NCBI GenBank assembly: GCA_947446925.1
Contig: CANFHU010000018.1
Location: 1-55,952 of the forward strand
From: Flavobacteriia bacterium
GTDB taxonomy: Bacteria; Bacteroidota; Bacteroidia; Flavobacteriales_D; Crocinitomicaceae
Direction of reading: 5' to 3'
Length of the DNA: 55,952 nt
Shown piece by piece: positions 8,603-16,727 of this stretch. How positions within the stretch are numbered: the first letter of the stretch is position 1; the number at the start of each line of letters is the position of its first letter. The position numbers and the translations under genes were made by a program. The notes under the pieces are model-generated. The model searched no databases and was not told where the DNA came from. It saw only the letters and a list, made by a program, of their open reading frames with translations.

Positions 8603-8797
8603 ATGACTCCAGCTATTCAGCAAAAAATTGATGATTTAATTACACGTTCTAAAGTAAATGGAACGGAATGTAGAAATATTGATATTAACAAAAGAATTAC
8701 TAATGATAGTCTTTTGAAAGTCATTCGTAATAAAAAAGAAGCTGATTTATTTTTAGCTGAATTAGATGCTGCTTTTAAACTTGCGAAATCCGTTTAG
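8603..8797 (+). CDS. Small hypothetical protein (64 aa)
   Basis: A short, charged, probably all-helical protein (IQQKIDDLITRSKVNG ... KKEADLFLAELDAAFKLAKSV). No family recognised. Its position right after the DUF6934-like gene suggests a functional pair. The stop is nine bases from the stop of the convergent methyltransferase gene. Confidence 0.6.
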   Translation: MTPAIQQKIDDLITRSKVNGTECRNIDINKRITNDSLLKVIRNKKEADLFLAELDAAFKLAKSV

Positions 8798-8805
8798 GAT
8801 GCATT

Positions 8806-9666
8806 TTACCCCTTCTTAACCCTCACCAAATTCCCATAAAACAACTCTTTTCCAAGTTTTGTTTTTCCCCATAATTCATTTGCTTCGATGTTGCGTTTAT
8901 CGAAAAACTTAGTTGTTTCACGAACCACATCTTGTAGGGTAATTTTAGGCGAATAGGTGTTTAAAATCAACGTTCCATTGTCTGAAAGTAGTTGATAAGC
9001 TGTTTCCAAAAGGGCTGGTAATTTTTGTTCCAAGATCCATTTTTCGCCTTTTGCTCCAAATCCGAATGCAGGAGGATCCATTAAGATTACATCGTATTTT
9101 TTTCCACGCTTCACTTCTTTTTGTGCAAAGGTTAAAGCGTCTTCATGTATCCAACGAATGTCAGAAAGCTGGTTGAGTTCCATGTTTTCCTTCGCCCAAT
9201 GGATCAATTGTTTGACAGAATCAACGTGTGTCACAGAGGCGCCTGTATTTCGTGCAACCACCGACGCTATGCCTGTATAAGCAAAAAGGTTTAAAAAGGT
9301 CTTAGACACGTCTAAATTGGAGGATAGAAAATCCCAATTGACCACTTGTTCTGGAAAAATACCGACGTGTTTAAAGGAAGTCAATTCTAATTTGAACTGC
9401 AAGTCTTTGTATGCAATGTTCCAACTATCCTTTTCAAGCGTATTTCTACGTTTCCATAAACCCTTAGTCGTTGATTTCTCAATGAATGCGCAATCGGCTT
9501 TTTTCTCCCATTCTACAAAGGTGGTATCCGATTTGAAATACGCTTGTAACTCAGGTCGAATAGTAGTTACCGAACCAAAACGCTCCAATTTCTTTCCACC
9601 ACCAGCATCTAGTAGTTCATAGGAATCCCACGCTTGGGTGAAAAGTTTAGTGGCTATTGACACCAT
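8806..9666 (-). CDS. Class I SAM-dependent methyltransferase (RlmI/RlmK-like catalytic domain)
   Basis: 286 residues. The SAM-binding motif I is FLNLFAYTGIASVVA and the catalytic segment is ILMDPPAFGFGAKGEKW. This arrangement is that of the methyltransferase domain of 23S rRNA (cytosine/guanine) methyltransferases RlmI and RlmL/K. The N-terminal PUA domain of RlmI is missing, and length is well below the 396 residues of RlmI, so the target base is uncertain. The start codon follows the stop of the TPR gene with no gap. Confidence 0.85.
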   Translation of the reverse strand: MVSIATKLFTQAWDSYELLDAGGGKKLERFGSVTTIRPELQAYFKSDTTFVEWEKKADCAFIEKSTTKGLWKRRNTLEKDSWNIAYKDLQFKLELTSFKHVGIFPEQVVNWDFLSSNLDVSKTFLNLFAYTGIASVVARNTGASVTHVDSVKQLIHWAKENMELNQLSDIRWIHEDALTFAQKEVKRGKKYDVILMDPPAFGFGAKGEKWILEQKLPALLETAYQLLSDNGTLILNTYSPKITLQDVVRETTKFFDKRNIEANELWGKTKLGKELFYGNLVRVKKG

Positions 9667-10254
9667 TTATTTCTTTGCACGAGGCATTTTCTGACGACCT
9701 TTAGTCATCTGTGCCATACGCATTTGATTTTTAGAAGGAACGGCAGAAGAAAGTTGTCCTTTCATCATGGAGATTTGCTCTTTTAAAATTCCATTCTCAT
9801 CCATTTTCTTTGCTTCGTTCAATAATGTTGTTGCTTCTTGTTTTCTTCCTGTTTGCGCACAAATACCAGATAAATGTAAACGAGCAACCGCATTATCTTG
9901 TTTCGTTCTCAATCCCATTTGAATGGCTTGACGCAACATTTGTTCTGTTTTTGCAAATCCTAATTCTTGTGTCCCTAACATTGCTTTTAAATACAACACA
10001 TACGCATGTTGTTTTTTAGGTAACAAATCAGGACGAGATATTTTGTTTAAGTATCCATGTGCTTTTTCATGGTTTCCAACACGCATTTGATTTAAGGCTA
10101 AAATCATGTATTGATTTCGGAAGAAGGACAATATAATTAATGCTGAAACAAAAATCATAACAATACCCCAACCCCAGTGACCTGTAGCAAAAGAATACAC
10201 CAATAAAAACAGAGAGAATGCTGATAAAATACAGCGAATTACAAAACCTAACAT
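9667..10254 (-). CDS. Membrane-anchored TPR-like protein
   Basis: 195 residues. Two membrane segments occupy residues 3-45, followed by helical TPR-like repeats (YMILALNQMRVGNHEKAHGYL, AKTEQMLRQAIQMG, ARLHLSGICAQTGRKQEATTL) and a basic tail rich in Met, Gln and Lys. Probably an inner-membrane scaffold facing the cytoplasm. Function unknown. It abuts the methyltransferase gene. Confidence 0.75.
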   Translation of the reverse strand: MLGFVIRCILSAFSLFLLVYSFATGHWGWGIVMIFVSALIILSFFRNQYMILALNQMRVGNHEKAHGYLNKISRPDLLPKKQHAYVLYLKAMLGTQELGFAKTEQMLRQAIQMGLRTKQDNAVARLHLSGICAQTGRKQEATTLLNEAKKMDENGILKEQISMMKGQLSSAVPSKNQMRMAQMTKGRQKMPRAKK

Positions 10255-10266
10255 AGAAATATAGAA

Positions 10267-10701
10267 TTAATCAATAGTGGCAATACATTTCAATTCAATC
10301 GCGATAGGCGTTGGTAATGAATTGATTTCGCAAGTTGTACGACAAGGTAAATTATCCTTGAAATACTCTGCGTATAAACGGTTATATGTGTGGAAATCAC
10401 GCTTCATATTTACTAAGAAAACAGTAACATCCACTAAATTTTCCCAACTTGAACCAGACTCTTCTAAGATTACACGTACGTTATCAAAAACGCTTCGGCA
10501 TTGTGCTTCAAAATCAAACTCCAAAAAGTTACCATTTTTATCTAATTTCAATCCTGGAACTTCAGAATCTGTAGCATCAGAACCTGCTGTGCGAGGTCCA
10601 ACCCCAGATAAAAACAATAAATTACCTACGCGTCTTGCGTGAGGATATAAACCAACTGGTTTTGGTGCTTTGCTAGTAGAAATACGAGAATTATCAGACA
10701 T
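10267..10701 (-). CDS. RidA family protein (reactive imine deaminase)
   Basis: 144 residues from MSDNSRISTSKAPKPVGLYP. The frame is open up to 10743, but a perfect -7 box at 10720-10727 lies inside that extension, and the family starts here. RidA hallmarks: LLFLSGVGP, NLVDVTVFLVNM, RTTCEINSLPTPIAIELKC with the conserved Arg of the substrate pocket. RidA proteins hydrolyse enamine/imine intermediates. The LSGVGPR segment recalls the subgroup annotated as 2-aminomuconate deaminase in kynurenine pathways; this is only a possibility. Confidence 0.88.
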   Translation of the reverse strand: MSDNSRISTSKAPKPVGLYPHARRVGNLLFLSGVGPRTAGSDATDSEVPGLKLDKNGNFLEFDFEAQCRSVFDNVRVILEESGSSWENLVDVTVFLVNMKRDFHTYNRLYAEYFKDNLPCRTTCEINSLPTPIAIELKCIATID

Positions 10702-10719
10702 GAGTGCTATTTTGATGTG

Positions 10720-10727
10720 CAAATATA
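10720..10727 (-). promoter_or_regulatory. -7 box of the RidA gene
   Basis: The minus strand reads TATATTTG, 18 bases before the ATG, just beyond the end of the preceding gene recO and its first downstream bases. Confidence 0.6.
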
Positions 10728-10733
10728 AGAAAT

Positions 10734-11441
10734 CTATTCCCAAATACTTTCAATCACTTCCAAGGAATTTGTGGGATTAAAATTGGGAATGTGGTGCTTG
10801 AAATACGTCAAAAGTAATTGTAAGACTTGTTTTCGAAGATCTTTTGGAATCGAAAAATGTAAAAGCACATCTTTTGGTAATGCTAAAAGCGAACCTAATA
10901 CATCAACATCCAGTCCTGATTTATAGGAGAAATTGGAGGGAATATACGGAAGAAACTCGCCATTCTCTACATCGAAATAAGGCGTATTATCTTCTGTTTT
11001 TAACGGATAAAACCCGAGTTGTTGCGAAACTTCTAACATCCAGTAGATTGGATAATTTGCCAAGTTATCATTGGCATCTAACCACGCTAATTCTTCTTCT
11101 AAAAAAATATAAAGATGTTTATCTATTACCCCCTCGTGTAGTACGTTTGCTAAAATTTCTACTTGGAAAAAAACAACGGTAGATTTTACGGGGTCGAATG
11201 GTATTGTAGCAAACGATTGGTATAACGTGGCATCTGTCATTTTAGCGAGTTGACCTTCTTCTTTTTGATAATACGAAAACTCGATTGGAGACAAGGGTAA
11301 CAAAACAACTCCTTTCTTTTTCTTTGCACCTTGAAACAGAAAAGATTTAAGTCCTTCATTTTCGGTAAAACAATGCACTATCAAACTGGTTTCCGAATAG
11401 GAAAAACGTTGGATTATTAATCCGCGAGAAGTCTTTTTCAT
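10734..11441 (-). CDS. recO: DNA repair protein RecO
   Basis: 235 residues, the normal RecO size. The N-terminal OB-fold begins TSRGLIIQRFSYSETSLIVHCFTENEG, and the helical C-terminal part follows. Zinc-binding cysteines found in some RecO proteins are absent, as usual in this phylum. RecO loads RecA onto SSB-coated gaps with RecR. The gene follows porZ with four bases between, so both share a transcript, an order often seen in Bacteroidota. Confidence 0.9.
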   Translation of the reverse strand: MKKTSRGLIIQRFSYSETSLIVHCFTENEGLKSFLFQGAKKKKGVVLLPLSPIEFSYYQKEEGQLAKMTDATLYQSFATIPFDPVKSTVVFFQVEILANVLHEGVIDKHLYIFLEEELAWLDANDNLANYPIYWMLEVSQQLGFYPLKTEDNTPYFDVENGEFLPYIPSNFSYKSGLDVDVLGSLLALPKDVLLHFSIPKDLRKQVLQLLLTYFKHHIPNFNPTNSLEVIESIWE

Positions 11442-11445
11442 TACA

Positions 11446-13776
11446 CTAATTAATCACAACAAATTCCCCAACCTTTTTTCCTTCCCCTTCATTTGGGGCG
11501 GTCCAAATAAAATAAACACCCGCTTTTACGCGTTCGCCACTTAAGGTTTTGCCATCCCAATGCGCTGTGCCACCATTGGATGTCGTTTTGTAAACTAAAT
11601 TACCTCCCGCATCTGTAAAACGCACGTCGGAGTCGTAAGCAATTCCTTGAATAGTAACACCATAAGTATGTTCCGGTTTTAAAGGGTTAGGAAATACTAA
11701 GGTATTTTCGTAGGTATCATCTCCTTGAGTTGCATCTGTTCTGAAAGAAACTAAACCTTCTTCCGTAATAATATACAATTCCCCCGTTTGATGGTTTAAC
11801 TTTATATCTAAAATAGCATTGGAAATCAATGGACTGTTATCTTTGGAATAGCTTGCAATAATCTCTGAACCATCCGGTGAAAGTAAAAATAAACCAGCAC
11901 TCGCCGTAGCAATCCATTTTCTGTTTCCTCCATCCACTTCGATATCCGTAATTGCTGTTTTACCTAACATATATTCTACATTTCCCTCAAAACGTAATTT
12001 AATACGTTGTGCGGCAAAAGATTTTTGCTCTTTAGAAAGTATGGAACTAGCGTTATATAAAATACAGAATCCATTGTCTGTACCAATCCACAACTGATTA
12101 TTAAAATCCATTGCTAAAGCAGTTACTTCTTTGGAAGGTAAAGCACCACTAGTCAATCCATCGTTTACTACACGAAACAAATCATCCGAAGCATCGTCTA
12201 AAGTACCTCCATCCGAGAACCCTACCAAACCGGTTCCATACACGGTAAACCATTTATTATTTTGGTTATCGATAATTAATTTGCGATTAAACACATTTTT
12301 TGTTGATCCACCTGTTTCAAATGTATGCCATTTCCCAGATTTATCTAGCATTTTCAACGGTGTATTTGTAAAAGCGTTTAATACCCATAAATTTTCATCG
12401 AGATCATATTTCACATCGGAAACACATGTCCAACCATTATCTCCTAAAGCATATTTCTGCAAAGGAGAATTTGAAAAGGTATAGGTGGTATCAATCTCTT
12501 TTCCAGTATTAATTATGGATAATGGAACCTCTGAAAACGAGCCAAAAGCAATTTGATTCGGATTGATCGGATTAATGGCAACAGAAGAAATATCCCAAAT
12601 GTTTTTATTCAACCAGCGTTTTTGATTCCATTGATTGAACATAGTCCAGGTTTCATTTTCAAAAGTATATCCACCTGTTCTATTAAAAGCAAGCGCTGCT
12701 TTTTGTAAGATTCCTCCAGAAAAAGCCATTTTTCCGTTTTGACAATCCGCCGAAAAAAAACTTCTTTTTCCTGGACCTGTCATTGCAATATGGGAATTAT
12801 GGTAGTTATCTTGCCACTTAACAAGTCCATTTTCATTATCTGCAATCCAATACGAACCTGCTCCAAATGCTATTTTTTGTGGTCTTGTTGTAGGATTAAA
12901 TGTATAATTATACAGAATTTCTGTACGATGAAATGATGTATCGTAAAAATAAACGTTATTGTAAATACAAACGGTGAACTGCGACTTTTGGGATTGAATA
13001 GCTGCTATTTCCACGTCGTTCAAAATTAGGCTACTATTCATTTCGACAAGATTATCCTTTTGCAAAGAAAAAATAGAATCCTTCCCATAAACTGGGTGAA
13101 TGGAAGCCACATACAAGGTGTTTAAAAAAGGTGTAATATACTTAAAAACAGAAGCATTCCGTTTTTTTACGCGTGGATCAACTTTCCAATTTAATGGATT
13201 AGCAATCAATGGGTGTTTGGATGCAATCACAAAAAGGTTAGTATCACTTAACACATAAATAGAATCGTTGTGAAAGGTGAAATCATTTAATTTTCTTCCA
13301 TTTAATGGCGGATAATAGGTGTCTAATACCTCCATTCGTACTGGGTCAATTTTTAGTATTCCAAAAAGGGTTGCTGCATATAAGTATTTGCCTTTGGAAA
13401 TAAATTTTACAATTTTTTTATCTCCCATAATACTTGCCAATTTTAGGGATGGAAAGTTATAAATGGTAGACCCTTCTAATTTATCCATGTTTCCATTGGC
13501 ATAACCAATCCAAAAAGCATTCGAGGTAGAATCAAAAACAACACTAGTCACCAACACTTCAGAGAGATGGTTGATTTTATTCCATTCCGTTGTTTCATGG
13601 TGGGTATTGTCATATTCTAGCACCCCATTTTCAAACGCTGCAAGTACTTTATTATTACCAAAACATACATCCAACGCATTTGCCGCATTTACGTGAAGTC
13701 GCCATTGACCAGTAGCAATTTGAGCCGAATAATTAGTGACAATAAATAATAATAGCAGTGTAAATAATGATTTCAT
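11446..13776 (-). CDS. porZ: T9SS component PorZ (two beta-propellers plus C-terminal domain)
   Basis: 776 residues with a Sec signal peptide. The mature start IATGQWRLHVNAANALDVCFG matches the opening of PorZ (GxWRDH...). Propeller blades with repeated NQNNKWFTVYGTGLVGF, NNQLWIGTDNGFCIL and GGNRKWIATASAGLFLL fill residues 20-670. The last 90 residues are a T9SS-type sorting domain (NTLVFPNPLKPEHTYGVTI ... AGVYFIWT). PorZ is a surface member of the T9SS attachment complex that delivers anionic LPS to PorU in Porphyromonas. Together with gldH and SprB-repeat proteins it shows that this genome carries a T9SS. Confidence 0.85.
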   Translation of the reverse strand: MKSLFTLLLLFIVTNYSAQIATGQWRLHVNAANALDVCFGNNKVLAAFENGVLEYDNTHHETTEWNKINHLSEVLVTSVVFDSTSNAFWIGYANGNMDKLEGSTIYNFPSLKLASIMGDKKIVKFISKGKYLYAATLFGILKIDPVRMEVLDTYYPPLNGRKLNDFTFHNDSIYVLSDTNLFVIASKHPLIANPLNWKVDPRVKKRNASVFKYITPFLNTLYVASIHPVYGKDSIFSLQKDNLVEMNSSLILNDVEIAAIQSQKSQFTVCIYNNVYFYDTSFHRTEILYNYTFNPTTRPQKIAFGAGSYWIADNENGLVKWQDNYHNSHIAMTGPGKRSFFSADCQNGKMAFSGGILQKAALAFNRTGGYTFENETWTMFNQWNQKRWLNKNIWDISSVAINPINPNQIAFGSFSEVPLSIINTGKEIDTTYTFSNSPLQKYALGDNGWTCVSDVKYDLDENLWVLNAFTNTPLKMLDKSGKWHTFETGGSTKNVFNRKLIIDNQNNKWFTVYGTGLVGFSDGGTLDDASDDLFRVVNDGLTSGALPSKEVTALAMDFNNQLWIGTDNGFCILYNASSILSKEQKSFAAQRIKLRFEGNVEYMLGKTAITDIEVDGGNRKWIATASAGLFLLSPDGSEIIASYSKDNSPLISNAILDIKLNHQTGELYIITEEGLVSFRTDATQGDDTYENTLVFPNPLKPEHTYGVTIQGIAYDSDVRFTDAGGNLVYKTTSNGGTAHWDGKTLSGERVKAGVYFIWTAPNEGEGKKVGEFVVIN

Positions 13777-13812
13777 AGTAAATTACATTACGGATCCAAA
13801 ACGAATGCGAAT

Positions 13813-13820
13813 CAAATTTA
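13813..13820 (-). promoter_or_regulatory. -7 box of the porZ-recO operon
   Basis: The minus strand reads TAAATTTG, 36 bases before the porZ start. It is divergent from the tRNA promoter. Confidence 0.5.
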
Positions 13821-13836
13821 TTTTAAATTTTTCGCA

Positions 13837-13868
13837 TTGTACTATATTAACGAATTTATTTACCTTTG
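13837..13868 (+). promoter_or_regulatory. Promoter of tRNA-Arg
   Basis: TTG at 13837-13839, 21 bases, then TACCTTTG at 13861-13868. Both Bacteroidota promoter elements are present at consensus spacing, with about 60 bases of 5' leader before the tRNA. Confidence 0.6.
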
Positions 13869-13934
13869 CTGAAGAAAAAACATCCTGCTTTTGAGATGCA
13901 ACCGATAACAATTGGTAGTTTAAAGCAGAAAAAT

Positions 13935-14008
13935 GGCTCCGTGGCGCAATTGTATAGCGCATCAGATTTCGGCTCTGAGGGTTGGGGGTTAGAATCCCTC
14001 CGGGGTCA
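13935..14008 (+). tRNA. tRNA-Arg, anticodon TCG
   Basis: Complete 74-base cloverleaf. Acceptor GGCTCCG pairs with CGGGGTC (two G-T pairs) and the discriminator is A. D stem GCGC/GCGC, anticodon stem TCAGA/TCTGA, loop TTTCGGC with anticodon TCG at 13969-13971 (reads CGA), T stem GGGGG/CCCTC. CCA is not encoded. The D loop has T instead of G at position 19 and the T loop has A instead of C at position 56 (TTAGAAT), so the usual G19-C56 contact appears replaced by a compensating T19-A56 pair. Confidence 0.95.
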
Positions 14009-14017
14009 CTTTTACAC

Positions 14018-14055
14018 AACCCATTTAATTGTTAATCAGTTAGATGGGTTTTTTG
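14018..14055 (+). terminator. Terminator of tRNA-Arg
   Basis: AACCCAT (14018-14024) pairs with ATGGGTT (14044-14050), extended by weaker pairs, and is followed by TTTT. Confidence 0.8.
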
Positions 14056-14076
14056 TTTCCCCACATATTCCCCACT

Positions 14077-14361
14077 TCATAAAGATTTCAAAAAAAGTAT
14101 TACCTCATCAATCAATTTATCTAATTTATTATCTTCAATTCTTGTGTCTATATAAATACCTTTTTTAATTAGATTGAAATAATCATCGTATAATTTATCT
14201 CTTCGTTTTTTCATACTGATTTTAGCAATATCAAATATTACATCTGATATATCTATCACATAATGATTAGTTTCCATTCCAATGTTATCTAATGAGAAAA
14301 TCAATTTAGTATTAATAATCTCAGATACAATTATTTTTTTAAGTTTTTTATTTCTTTTCAT
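14077..14361 (-). CDS. Hypothetical protein (94 aa)
   Basis: A small, Lys/Ile-rich, probably helical protein with no signal or membrane segment. No family recognised. It is the first gene of the low-GC stretch after tRNA-Arg, convergent with the tRNA and divergent from an XRE regulator gene 83 bases away, an arrangement typical of small mobile islands. Confidence 0.55.
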   Translation of the reverse strand: MKRNKKLKKIIVSEIINTKLIFSLDNIGMETNHYVIDISDVIFDIAKISMKKRRDKLYDDYFNLIKKGIYIDTRIEDNKLDKLIDEVILFLKSL

Positions 14362-14444
14362 AATAAATTAAATTAATTAATAAACCCATAATTGACAGCG
14401 AATACGCTATCAATACAAATTAAATAGATTCTTTGATTTGTAGT

Positions 14445-14660
14445 ATGGTTGATAATGAACAAATATTAAAATCTATTGGAGATAATATTAGAAAATTTAG
14501 AGACTCTAAAAATATCAGTCAACAAGAATTAGCTGACCATTCTAATGTTGCAAAGAGCACAATTCATAGAATTGAGAATGGTAAATTGAATCCATCAATA
14601 GTTACTATTCTGAAAATATGTGAACATTTACAAATTGATGTTAACCAAATTGTTCATTAA
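14445..14660 (+). CDS. XRE-family helix-turn-helix regulator
   Basis: 71 residues from ATG 14445 (the in-frame TTG 12 bases upstream is unlikely). A single HTH_3 domain covers nearly the whole protein: IGDNIRKFRDSKNISQQELA, SNVAKSTIHRIENGKLNPSI. It binds DNA as a dimer. Such tiny regulators are typical of mobile islands and restriction or toxin modules, and it may control the divergent 94-residue gene and the gene downstream. Confidence 0.9.
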   Translation: MVDNEQILKSIGDNIRKFRDSKNISQQELADHSNVAKSTIHRIENGKLNPSIVTILKICEHLQIDVNQIVH

Positions 14661-14698
14661 ATATATTTCCATCCTATAGGCGTATTCGCAACAATTGT

Positions 14699-14706
14699 TA
14701 TATTTG
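14699..14706 (+). promoter_or_regulatory. -7 box of the 14729-15148 gene
   Basis: TATATTTG, exact consensus, 22 bases before the start codon. Confidence 0.55.
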
Positions 14707-14728
14707 GCTAATCTTAAAAGCCAACATA

Positions 14729-15148
14729 ATGAGTATAGCACTTGAAATTAAACGAGATATAAGCTTAAATTTTCCTATTGACGAAGTAAAAAAAGCTATT
14801 AAAACTGTATCGAATAGCAGTAAGGGTAAAGTAATGTTAAAGAATGAGAATGATGTAATGAATACATTTTCTTTACACGTAATGGGGGGAATGTTAGTAT
14901 TTGTTCCAATGAATATTCAACTAAAAAAAATTAGTGATAATGAAACTAATTTATTACTGAATACTACAAAATCAACTAATACCCCTAATCAATCAAATGA
15001 GATTATTGATAAATTTTTAGATAATTTATCTAAAGCACTTACTGGTGAGTTAAAAGAAACTGAAGCAAATCCAAAAGGTGGGTGTGCTGGTATATTTTTA
15101 GCTTTAATAACAATCGGAGGATTAACAATTTATTATACATTTTCTTAA
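14729..15148 (+). CDS. Hypothetical protein with C-terminal membrane anchor
   Basis: 139 residues. A soluble domain of about 110 residues with a beta-strand at FSLHVMGGMLVFVPMNIQL is followed by a Lys/Glu linker and one C-terminal hydrophobic segment (CAGIFLALITIGGLTIYY). This would be a tail-anchored inner-membrane protein with its main domain in the cytoplasm. Family not recognised. Confidence 0.65.
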   Translation: MSIALEIKRDISLNFPIDEVKKAIKTVSNSSKGKVMLKNENDVMNTFSLHVMGGMLVFVPMNIQLKKISDNETNLLLNTTKSTNTPNQSNEIIDKFLDNLSKALTGELKETEANPKGGCAGIFLALITIGGLTIYYTFS

Positions 15149-15166
15149 AATTTAAACAACTGTAAA

Positions 15167-15460
15167 ATGAAAAAAATAGCTTTTATATATTTAGTTTTAC
15201 TTTGTTCTTTTTATTCATTTTCGCAAAATGGAATTTCGGAAACTAAAGAGTTACGGTAGGTAAATAAAGATTTGGAAAGAAATTGAAAATAGAATCTATA
15301 ATAAAACATGGAGACACAACTATATATTTTAGTTATGACTCTATAGAAATAAGATTTCCAATTTTAAATTAATTTGGTATTGTTTTGTAAAAATTGATGA
15401 ACTAAATGAGTTTAAGTTCTGTTATGGATGAAAGTTACTTTATTCTAAGTAATTCCAAAT
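15167..15460 (+). pseudogene. Decayed gene for a small exported protein
   Basis: ATG 15167 opens a textbook signal peptide (MKKIAFIYLVLLCSFYSFSQ) that runs only to TAG 15257. In other frames the next bases still read as plausible protein: KLKIESIIKHGDTTIYFSYD at about 15282-15341, continuing to SIEIRFPILN, then KIDELNEFKFCYG around 15388. Stops and frame changes separate the pieces. The simplest reading is a recently inactivated secreted-protein gene. The stretch to 15540 is otherwise empty. Confidence 0.6.
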
Positions 15461-15544
15461 GTAGATAATTACCAAATAAGCAATAATATTTATCAAACCA
15501 TTTAAGGATTTTCTTTTTCAAACAAATATCTGATTGATAATTAT

Positions 15545-15988
15545 TTAAATCAATGATAAAAGAAATTCTGAAATAAATTTAACACCTACAAGGATTATCA
15601 AAAATAAAATTAATTTATAAATAAAATCCGAATTAAAAAAAGGTTTAACAAATCCAAAAATTATATTTTCTTCTACTTTAATTTTATCTCCAGGTAATGA
15701 TTGACCAGGTTTTAATTCTGGCTTGTCATTATATGGTCGCGAATAATATTCTGAAATTTTACGATTTAATACTCTAGTATTATAATTCTCTATTATTTTG
15801 TACAATGAATCTTCTAAATCAAATCTACCTTTCGATATAAATTTAATAACACTACTAATAATATTTAAAGTAATTCTCAAACCAAAGTAAATTAAACACG
15901 TATAAAGGGACAGAAAGGTTAGTGTCCTAAAAAAACTATTAAGATCAACACTTTCTTTGAAAACTGAATATAGACTTAAAATAACCAT
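15545..15988 (-). CDS. Hypothetical membrane protein (147 aa)
   Basis: Two N-terminal hydrophobic segments (about 1-50), a charged loop with PELKPGQSLPGDKIKVEE, and one C-terminal hydrophobic segment (IYKLILFLIILVGVKFISEF). No family recognised. Its start is one base after the stop of the 107-residue membrane protein gene, so the two form an operon and may form one complex. Confidence 0.6.
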   Translation of the reverse strand: MVILSLYSVFKESVDLNSFFRTLTFLSLYTCLIYFGLRITLNIISSVIKFISKGRFDLEDSLYKIIENYNTRVLNRKISEYYSRPYNDKPELKPGQSLPGDKIKVEENIIFGFVKPFFNSDFIYKLILFLIILVGVKFISEFLLSLI

Positions 15989-15989
15989 T

Positions 15990-16313
15990 TTATTTTTTAA
16001 ATGGACTCATTATTATATTTCCAATTATTTCTAATATGGGTAATATGGCAAGTATTAATTTAACTGCGTATAATATCAATGCGTATTTCCAATTTATTAT
16101 TGCAACAATACCTAACAAAATCCAATTTATCCAATAGAATGCAATCACCCATTTTGGTAAATTTGCTTCATCTTTTGTTAAAATACCAAGTTTTTTAGCT
16201 TTTGTAATTCTTAAATCCAAAGTTGTAATACTTGAAAACAATAAATAAACAATTGAGAGAGTATATTCTAAAGGAGTGCCTGAGTATATTATTTTCTTTA
16301 TTTCTAATAACAT
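15990..16313 (-). CDS. Hypothetical membrane protein (107 aa)
   Basis: Three to four hydrophobic segments separated by a short basic loop (RITKAKKLGILTKDEANLPKW). No family recognised. First gene of the two-gene membrane operon in the island after tRNA-Arg; a TATTTTTA box some 20 bases upstream could be its promoter. Confidence 0.6.
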   Translation of the reverse strand: MLLEIKKIIYSGTPLEYTLSIVYLLFSSITTLDLRITKAKKLGILTKDEANLPKWVIAFYWINWILLGIVAIINWKYALILYAVKLILAILPILEIIGNIIMSPFKK

Positions 16314-16586
16314 ATATTGTTGTTTTAATATTTGATAAAAATATTAAAATAAATTATATCAATGATAATTCTCAATATTATTCTGTTGCTTATCTATATA
16401 TGTTGAAGGATTCATTTTATTAATTACTATAGTTAAGTCTAAGTATAGCTTAGATGACCAACTAAATCCGTTTTTCTTCATGTAGTAGGGTAAAATTTAT
16501 TCTGCAAGGTTAAAATTTATTTATTAGATACTATTTGGGGTAATTTATGTTTTTACACTTCAAAATTTCCTGTATATCTTCCATCA
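16314..16586. other. Gene-free AT-rich stretch
   Basis: No credible gene. It holds a small palindrome (TCTAAG/CTTAGA near 16437-16453) and a short direct repeat of GGTTAAAATTTATT-like sequence near 16491-16520. Confidence 0.5.
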
Positions 16587-16617
16587 GTTGGTTAGAAGTG
16601 TTTCTTGATTGGGTCAC
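16587..16617 (+). other. Possible degenerate copy of the tRNA-Arg 3' end (att-like)
   Basis: Reads GTTGG, TTAGAA, ten unrelated bases, GGGTCAC. The tRNA 3' end (13981-14009) contains GTTGG, TTAGAA and GGGTCAC in the same order and nearly the same spacing. It lies at the far edge of the low-GC island, where an attR would be expected. No integrase gene is present and the match is short, so it may be chance. Confidence 0.25.
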
Positions 16618-16650
16618 AAAAAAGGTGAAAATTTAACTTTTCACCTTTTT
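16618..16650 (-). terminator. Bidirectional terminator after folD
   Basis: GGTGAAAA (16624-16631) pairs with TTTTCACC (16638-16645), flanked by A and T runs that extend the stem and serve both strands. It terminates folD from the minus side. Confidence 0.8.
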
Positions 16651-16695
16651 ATTTTTTTATACTTAAACGCAAAACAATACGGCTTTACAATTATA

Positions 16696-16727
16696 CCGTC
16701 GCTCTTCACTCTCATCTCTTCACTCGA
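16696..16727. repeat. Heptanucleotide repeat next to the folD stop
   Basis: On the minus strand GAGTGAA, GAGATGA, GAGTGAA, GAGCGAC run in register directly after the folD stop codon. Confidence 0.6.

Noticed and set aside
10702-10743. N-terminal extension of the RidA protein
   Set aside because: It would start inside recO's end and upstream of a perfect -7 box; family proteins start at MSDN.
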